Part shown: positions 58,658 to 64,000 of the stretch, in pieces
Layout of the letters: each line of letters begins with the position of its first letter
Position numbering within the stretch: position 1 is the first letter of the stretch
NCBI GenBank assembly: GCA_023426245.1
Contig: JAFABB010000018.1
Span: 72,883-136,882 of the forward strand
Length of the DNA: 64,000 nucleotides
Direction: 5' to 3'
DNA from: Bacillota bacterium
Lineage (GTDB): Bacteria; Bacillota; UBA4882; UBA8346
Translations under genes and position numbers: made by a program
Notes under the pieces: generated by a model
The model's input: the letters and a program-made list of their open reading frames with translations, nothing else
Told to the model about the DNA's origin: nothing
The model's database searches: none

Positions 58658-61189
58658 ATGAAAATTGCATTTTCAACGCTGGGCTGTCCTGATTTCGGTT
58701 GGACCGATATTTACTCAATGGCCAAAGATCTTGGTTACGACGGTATTGAAATCCGCGGACTGGGTCAAGAAATCTTCGCCGTGAAGGCCCAACCTTTTAC
58801 GGAAAATCAATTGCCATCCACTATCCGAAAACTAGCCGAGTTGCGCCTGGAGATCCCTTGTCTTTCATCGGGATGTTGTTTGAAATTTACCGAACATACT
58901 GATTTAAATGATCAGGAAATCCTGCAATATATCAATTTGGCCGTTAAACTAGGCACACCCTATGTTCGCATTCTCGCTGATAGCAGCCCCAAGCCGGACT
59001 CGGAAGTTGATGATTCGCGGGTTGTTGCCACGTTAAAACGGTTGGCCCCGGTTGCCGAAGCAAAGGGCGTAACCCTTTTGGTGGAAACAAACGGTGTGTA
59101 TGCCGACACCGACCGCCTCCGTAAACTGCTGGATCAAACGGCCAGTGATGCCGTGGCGGCCCTCTGGGATATTCATCATCCATACCGCTTCGCAGGGGAG
59201 AAGCCTGGAAAAACAGTACAGAATTTGGGTGCTTATATTAAATACGTACATATGAAGGATTCGGTCGTTGAAAACGGTGAAATCCGTTACCGGATGATCG
59301 GCGAGGGTGATTTGCCCATTGACGATTTTATGTTCGCTTTACGTTCCATCAATTATGACGGATATGTTTCATTGGAATGGGTTAAACGTTGGATGCCGGA
59401 TCTGGGAGACGCCGGAATCGTTTTTCCGCATTTTGCAGAATTTATGACCCGCTATACGAAAAGAAGCGCCGGGAAGAGCCGTTTGCTCAGTAATAACGCG
59501 GGGACCGGCCAATATATCTGGGAAAAGGAAACGTTGATTGATTTGACTTTCCCTCAAGTGCTTGACCGGATGGTTGAAGAGTTTCCGGGCCAGTATGCCT
59601 TTCGCTATACCACCATGGACTATACCCGAACCTATTCGGAGTTCCGGGACGATGTCGATACTTTTGCCCGCTCTCTGATTGCCTTGGGCGTAAAACCCGG
59701 TGATCACGTTGCCGTATGGGCTACCAATGTTCCGCAGTGGTACATTACATTTTGGGCCGCCACAAAAATCGGGGCGGTTCTGGTTACGGTAAACACAGCT
59801 TATAAGGTTTATGAAGCCGAGTATTTGCTCCGCCAGTCGGATACTCATACCTTGGTGATGATTGACGGTTATAAGGATTCCGATTATGTCGGGATTATCA
59901 AGGAACTTTGCCCGGAACTGGAAACCTCCGAGGCTGGAAAGCCGTTGCACACCAAGCGGTTGCCATTTTTACGCAATATCATTACAGTGGATTCAAAACA
60001 AAATGGCTGCCTGACCTGGAATCAAGCGATTGCCTTGGCCGATAAGGTTCCGGTTGAAGAAGTTTACCGGCGGGCCCTGTCCATTAATCGCCACGACGTC
60101 TGTAACATGCAATATACTTCCGGGACGACCGGATTTCCAAAAGGTGTTATGCTGACCCACTATAATGTGGTGAACAACGGGAAGAATATCGGTGATTGCA
60201 TGGATCTTTCCACAGCCGACCGGATGATGATTCATGTTCCGATGTTTCACTGTTTCGGAATGGTTTTGGCCATGACTGCTTCGATGACCCATGGTGTAAC
60301 GATGTCTCCGATGCCTTATTTTTCACCGAAACTGTCACTGGCCTGCATCGACCGGGAAAAAATTACTTGTTTCCATGGGGTCCCCACGATGTTCATCGCC
60401 ATGCTGGAGCATGAAGATTTTCCCAAGACCGACTTTTCTCAGATGAGGACTGGGATAATGGCCGGCAGCCCTTGTCCAATCAAGGTGATGAAGGACGTAG
60501 TTGAGAAGATGCATATGACTCAGATTAGTATCGTTTATGGCCAGACGGAAGCTTCCCCGGGATGCACCCAGAGCCGGGTGGATGATCCGCTGGAAGTACG
60601 TGTACATACTGTAGGCCGGGCTTTGCCGGGGGTTGAATGCAAGATTGTCGACCCGGCCAACGGTGAAGATTTGCCGGATAATGTGGACGGTGAGTTCGTA
60701 GCCCGCGGGTATAATATAATGAAAGGTTATTATAAAATGCCGGAAGCCACTGCCGCAGCCATCGACGAGAACGGCTGGCTCCATACAGGCGATTTGGCCA
60801 GACGCGATGAAAATGGCAATTATAAAATCACCGGACGGATCAAGGATATGATCATCCGCGGCGGAGAGAATATTTACCCCAAGGAAATCGAGGACTTTAT
60901 TTATACCCATCCCAAGGTGAAGGATGTCCAGGTGATCGGGGTGCCCGACAAACAGTACGGTGAGGAAATTATGGCCTGCGTAATCCTGAAGGAAAGTGAG
61001 AAAATGACCGAGGAAGAACTGAAGGATTTCGTCCGTTCCCATATGGCTAAGCATAAAACTCCCCGTTATATCGATTTTGTAAGCGAGTTTCCGATGAATG
61101 CCGCCGGGAAAATCCTCAAATATAAAATGCGGGAAGAGGCTGTTGAAAAGCTGGGATTGCAGGCGGAAAGCAAGATTGCAACGGCGTAA
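58658..61189 (+). CDS. Fusion of sugar-phosphate-isomerase-like TIM barrel and AMP-forming acyl-CoA ligase
   Basis: An 843-residue two-domain enzyme. Residues 1-275 are an AP_endonuc_2/xylose-isomerase-like barrel (MKIAFSTLGCPDFGW, YDGIEIRGLG, LVETNGVYADTDRL, DIHHPYRF, YVHMKDSV, YVSLEW). Residues 300-843 are a complete ANL-family ligase with P-loop YTSGTTGFPKGVMLTH, YGQTEASPG, the TGDLARRDENGNYKITGRIKDMIIRGGENIYP hinge region and the catalytic lysine in NAAGKILKYKM. It should activate a medium- or short-chain carboxylate to its CoA thioester; the barrel's substrate is unknown. The ATG has AAGGAGG upstream. It is controlled by the T-box leader and is monocistronic, ending at the terminator at 61274. 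Confidence 0.92.
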   Translation: MKIAFSTLGCPDFGWTDIYSMAKDLGYDGIEIRGLGQEIFAVKAQPFTENQLPSTIRKLAELRLEIPCLSSGCCLKFTEHTDLNDQEILQYINLAVKLGTPYVRILADSSPKPDSEVDDSRVVATLKRLAPVAEAKGVTLLVETNGVYADTDRLRKLLDQTASDAVAALWDIHHPYRFAGEKPGKTVQNLGAYIKYVHMKDSVVENGEIRYRMIGEGDLPIDDFMFALRSINYDGYVSLEWVKRWMPDLGDAGIVFPHFAEFMTRYTKRSAGKSRLLSNNAGTGQYIWEKETLIDLTFPQVLDRMVEEFPGQYAFRYTTMDYTRTYSEFRDDVDTFARSLIALGVKPGDHVAVWATNVPQWYITFWAATKIGAVLVTVNTAYKVYEAEYLLRQSDTHTLVMIDGYKDSDYVGIIKELCPELETSEAGKPLHTKRLPFLRNIITVDSKQNGCLTWNQAIALADKVPVEEVYRRALSINRHDVCNMQYTSGTTGFPKGVMLTHYNVVNNGKNIGDCMDLSTADRMMIHVPMFHCFGMVLAMTASMTHGVTMSPMPYFSPKLSLACIDREKITCFHGVPTMFIAMLEHEDFPKTDFSQMRTGIMAGSPCPIKVMKDVVEKMHMTQISIVYGQTEASPGCTQSRVDDPLEVRVHTVGRALPGVECKIVDPANGEDLPDNVDGEFVARGYNIMKGYYKMPEATAAAIDENGWLHTGDLARRDENGNYKITGRIKDMIIRGGENIYPKEIEDFIYTHPKVKDVQVIGVPDKQYGEEIMACVILKESEKMTEEELKDFVRSHMAKHKTPRYIDFVSEFPMNAAGKILKYKMREEAVEKLGLQAESKIATA

Positions 61190-61273
61190 GCTAAAAACCG
61201 TTATTTTCTTAGGAAGTTCCGCGTATAGATTTTCCGAAGGGTTATAACATTGGATGTTTTTTTGGTATTTATA

Positions 61274-61316
61274 AAAATCCGGGGCCTATCCCTTTTGTGG
61301 GAAGACCCCGGATTTT
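61274..61316 (+). terminator. Strong bidirectional terminator
   Basis: AAAATCCGGGG and CCCCGGATTTT pair perfectly across a 21-base loop between the fusion gene (plus) and the MATE gene (minus). Confidence 0.9.
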
Positions 61317-61417
61317 AATCTTTAGGGATTTCTTCTCCGAAAATAATGGATAGATAATCCCTCATCCCGTTAAGAATCCGATAAACAGAAAGGAATTCCC
61401 CTTCAATTTTATTGAAT

Positions 61418-62803
61418 TCACCCTTCCTCGCCGGCTAGTTGCGGCATTAGACGCTGCTTTTGGTGCTTTTCGGTCAGGTGCTTCATTTCGATAAACAAAC
61501 AACAGCCGGTTAACATGAAGGAAAGAAAATCAGCTAAGGGAAGTGCCATTAGAACGCCTTGCAAGCCCAGATAATGAGGTAAAATCAGTAATAAAGGCAC
61601 TAAGATCAGTAATTGCCGGGAAAAATTGAGCAACATGGACAGAAGCGGTTTTCCCACCGCCTGGAAGTAACCGGCGCCGATGATTTGAAAACCGATGAGC
61701 GGAAGGCAGAATTGGCAAATGGTTACGGCGTGGGTGCCGAAAGCGATCAACGCTTTGTCATGACTATTAAATAAAGATATTAATTGGACCGGAAAGAGGC
61801 GCGTGATAATGTAGCCCAGGGTGGCAATAGAGGTCGCAGCCAAAATTGCGTATTTCAATACTTTTTTCACCCGGTCGAATTTTTGGGCGCCATAGTTATA
61901 CCCGATAATCGGCTGAGAGCCTTCCTGGAATCCCACAATCGGTAAAAAGATCAGAACACTCAAGCTATTGACGATTCCCATGCCGGAGATGGCGATATCT
62001 CCGCCGTATTTCAACAAGCTGTTGTTCATGATCCCGAATAATAAAGATTGGGCAAGTTGCATGACACAGGGGGCAATACCGATGGACAAGATTCCTTTGA
62101 CAATGTCCCATTTCAATCGTAAATTGGCGACCCGGATTTTCAGAACGCTCCGGCCGAAGATAAAATGGGAGGCAATCCAAATGGAAGACACCGCCTGAGC
62201 CGTTACGGTAGCCAGGGCCGCTCCTCGGATTCCCCAGTGAAACACGAAAATAAAGAGCGGTGCGAATACGGCATTCAGAAAAGCGCCGATCAACATGGTG
62301 GTCATAGCGATAACGGGCTGGCCTTCGGCCCTCATAAAATTATTCATCCCGAAACTGAAAGTTTGAAAGATACTGCAATAAAGGATGATGCTCATGTAAT
62401 CCCTGGCGTAGGGAAGCACTTCCGGGCTTGCCCCGAAGACTTTCAACAAAGGGTTCAAAAAAGCCAAACCCAAGGTTACCAGGATCACGGTACCGATGGC
62501 GATCAGAGTCACGGCATTTCCCATATATTGTTCGGCTTCGTCCTTTTTTTGCTGGCCGAGCCGGATTGAGACCAGGGCGGTGGCGCCCAAACCGATTAGC
62601 ATCCCGAAAGCCATTTGGATCAGCATCAACGGAAAACCTACGGTAATAGCGGCGATTCCCAGCGAACCGGCGCTGTTGCCGATAAATATCCGGTCGATTA
62701 CATTATAAAGCGCATTGACGATCATTCCGATAATGGCCGGAACGGAAAATTCCATTAATAATTTGGAGAGTTTGGCTTCTCCGAGCCTAGCGGTGTCACT
62801 CAT
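61418..62803 (-). CDS. MATE-family multidrug/cation exporter
   Basis: A 461-residue, 12-helix antiporter. The family opening is SKLLMEFSVPAIIGMIVNALYNVIDRIFIG. GLGATALVSIRLGQQKKDEAEQYMGNA and the second-half counterpart SLLFGIMNNSLLKYGGDIAISGMGIVNSL follow, with PIIGYNYGAQKFDRVKK. This pattern (VIDRIFIGN, GxQPIIGYNYGA) is that of the DinF/MepA branch, which exports drugs using Na+ or H+. It is encoded 51 bases after the MarR gene on the same strand and is probably under its control. Confidence 0.93.
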   Translation of the reverse strand: MSDTARLGEAKLSKLLMEFSVPAIIGMIVNALYNVIDRIFIGNSAGSLGIAAITVGFPLMLIQMAFGMLIGLGATALVSIRLGQQKKDEAEQYMGNAVTLIAIGTVILVTLGLAFLNPLLKVFGASPEVLPYARDYMSIILYCSIFQTFSFGMNNFMRAEGQPVIAMTTMLIGAFLNAVFAPLFIFVFHWGIRGAALATVTAQAVSSIWIASHFIFGRSVLKIRVANLRLKWDIVKGILSIGIAPCVMQLAQSLLFGIMNNSLLKYGGDIAISGMGIVNSLSVLIFLPIVGFQEGSQPIIGYNYGAQKFDRVKKVLKYAILAATSIATLGYIITRLFPVQLISLFNSHDKALIAFGTHAVTICQFCLPLIGFQIIGAGYFQAVGKPLLSMLLNFSRQLLILVPLLLILPHYLGLQGVLMALPLADFLSFMLTGCCLFIEMKHLTEKHQKQRLMPQLAGEEG

Positions 62804-62854
62804 AGCAAGCTCCTATTGATTCTTTTTAAGTTTGTGGCAATTCCAAGAATACTT

Positions 62855-63337
62855 TTATTGTTCATCATTCATACCGCAGCAATTTTCGCTGTTGAGGCAA
62901 TCCAGGTTATGAATGAAACGCAGCAAATAACTTTTGAAAATTTCGATTTCCGAATCGGGAAACCCCATTAAAGAGTTGTCATTGACTTCTTGAAAGAAGA
63001 TTTCCATCGTCTGAACGAGTTCTCTTGATTTGGGTGTCAGGGATATGTTTTGGGATCGGCGATCCTCGGGATTGGTTTCCCGCAAAACAAAACCCTGTTT
63101 TACCAGTCGATCGATGATGCCGGTTATCGTCGGCCGGTCGTAACCCAAATGTTCGGCGATGGATGCCGGAGTATGGGCGAATTCGTGATCGGAGGCAGTC
63201 TCTGCTTTTCTTAAATATTTGATGATGAGAAACTGAGGAAAAGTGAGCCCGATTTCGCTTAGTTTTTGATTGACCTTCAATTTGGACAGCCGGGCAGCTT
63301 TGTTCAACAAATATCCGATGTCGTCATTGCATTTCAA
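62855..63337 (-). CDS. MarR-family transcriptional regulator
   Basis: A 160-residue winged-helix repressor. The recognition helix region is TPASIAEHLGYDRPTITGIIDRLVKQGFVLRETNPEDRRSQNISLT, ending in the wing motif D-x-R-S, typical of MarR. The C-terminal CLNSENCCGMNDE has three cysteines that might give redox sensitivity (inference). The ATG is preceded by GGGAGG. It is the first gene of a regulator-exporter operon. The palindrome at 63401 overlaps the likely -10 box, which suggests autorepression. Confidence 0.92.
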   Translation of the reverse strand: MKCNDDIGYLLNKAARLSKLKVNQKLSEIGLTFPQFLIIKYLRKAETASDHEFAHTPASIAEHLGYDRPTITGIIDRLVKQGFVLRETNPEDRRSQNISLTPKSRELVQTMEIFFQEVNDNSLMGFPDSEIEIFKSYLLRFIHNLDCLNSENCCGMNDEQ

Positions 63338-63400
63338 TATTTTACCTCCCTTTTTCGTAAGGGGTTAGACGATGAAGTGAGTTAACTGTTTTTGCACATA

Positions 63401-63418
63401 TAATTAGCGTACTAATTA
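63401..63418 (-). promoter_or_regulatory. MarR operator overlapping the operon promoter
   Basis: TAATTAG-CGTA-CTAATTA has perfect 7-bp arms. On the minus strand TTGTAG, 17 bases, then TAATTA form a promoter whose -10 lies inside the palindrome. Confidence 0.65.
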
Positions 63419-63611
63419 TTATACTACAAATTAAATTTTACTTGATGACAGTTGTGTTAAGGTTTTGAGAAATGAAAGGTCAACGAAGACAGGATGAAAG
63501 AGCCACGGCCTGAGGCATTAAACCCGGCAGATTGGTTTCCTAAAACCCCAAAATTGAACTTCCGGGTCGGCGGAGGCTGACCAATACCCAATGGGAATCC
63601 ATAAGAAAAAG

Positions 63612-63863
63612 TAGCTCAAAGGGAGCTTTTTCTAGCTCGGAGGTACCTTTTAATAGCTCAGAGGGAGCTTTTTCTAGATCAAAGGGAGTTTTTTCTAGCT
63701 CGAAGGTACCTTTTAATAGCTCGGAGGGAGCTTTTTCTAGATCAAAGGGAGCTTTTTCTAGCTCGAAGGTACCTTTTAATAGCTCAGAGGGAGCTTTTTC
63801 TGGATCAAAGGGAGCTTTTTCTAGCTCGAAGGTACCTTTTAGTAGCTCAGAGGGAGCTTTTTA
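63612..63863. repeat. Array of twelve 21-bp repeats with a 63-bp higher-order unit
   Basis: Units start every 21 bases from 63612. Three variants are present: A (TAGCTCRGAGGGAGCTTTTT-C), B (TAGATCAAAGGGAGCTTTTT-C) and C (TAGCTCGAAGGTACCTTTTA-A). Their order is A' C A B C A B C A B C A, so after the first two units the array repeats as ABC blocks of 63 bp that are almost identical. One frame has TAG in every unit. Another reads as SSKGAFS/SSKVPFN heptapeptides but has no start codon. The rest of 63338-64000 contains no recognisable gene. Confidence 0.92.
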
Positions 63864-64000
63864 TGGTCGTGTCAGGTCGTGTCAAGATCGATGTGTAAAC
63901 TTGGAAAAGTTAAGAAACAAATTTAGAAATTCGGTTTCCAAAAATGACAAATAATTGATTTAAAATTTTGGCCCAGTTAGGAACGGGTTTATTCCATTTT

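Noticed and set aside
63612..63863. CRISPR array
   Set aside because: Units are contiguous 21-mers with no unique spacers and there are no cas genes nearby.

Overview
The window reads as the chromosome of a spore-forming, most likely anaerobic member of the Bacillota. It carries an intact sporulation sigma-K gene. Two T-box leaders, a hisS/aspS pair and a 6S-like RNA just after aspS also point there. Oxygen and iron handling relies on a flavodiiron protein, a bacteriohemerythrin, a rubrerythrin-like ferritin fold and Fe-S assembly genes. There are no rRNA or tRNA genes that I can see, and no phage or complete insertion sequence. TTG and GTG starts with strong ribosome-binding sites are common.

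Layout. 1-7440: two sugar ABC importers (an Rbs-type cassette cut by the window edge, then a ChvE/GguAB-type cassette with a strong promoter and a leader hairpin). 7566-10134: a NifX-like protein, then an in-frame fusion of an IscR/Rrf2 regulator to a NifS/IscS cysteine desulfurase, then an IscU/NifU scaffold. 10168-15471: accessory stretch with a MITE-like element, hemerythrin, an array of ten 21-bp repeats, a protein of unknown function, a ferritin-like protein, a flavodiiron protein and a VOC protein. 16080-20976: a TAXI-type TRAP transporter joined to UbiD and UbiX, which looks like uptake and prenyl-FMN-dependent decarboxylation of an organic acid. 21016-26476: a chemoreceptor, a LysM protein, Hsp20, two small unknown genes, a 5'-truncated DedA gene and a beta-carbonic-anhydrase-like gene behind a terminator leader.

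26777-41072: housekeeping block with DUF2294, a cytidylate-kinase-like protein, a TPR protein, lactate dehydrogenase, DUF2007, an MBL hydrolase, HemZ, a membrane-bound PpiC foldase, hisS, a T-box leader, an IS200/IS605-end-like palindromic element, aspS, a 6S-like RNA, 5-formyl-THF cyclo-ligase and a second chemoreceptor. 41218-50510 (minus strand): a xylose-type ABC importer with its own sensing system (periplasmic binding protein, YesM/LytS-type kinase, AraC-type YesN regulator, XylF-like lipoprotein), resembling the XylFII-LytS-YesN arrangement known in clostridia. 50821-57273: secA, prfB with its programmed frameshift, a class B penicillin-binding protein and sigK.

The most unusual part is 57300-61190. 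A TATAAT box precedes a segment of about 505 nt whose two ends form a 14-bp helix around many internal hairpins: a candidate large structured non-coding RNA that I cannot assign to a family. It is followed by a second T-box leader that controls an 843-residue fusion of a sugar-isomerase-like TIM barrel with an acyl-CoA ligase. The window ends with a MATE exporter, its MarR regulator and a second 21-bp repeat array, this one with a 63-bp higher-order period.
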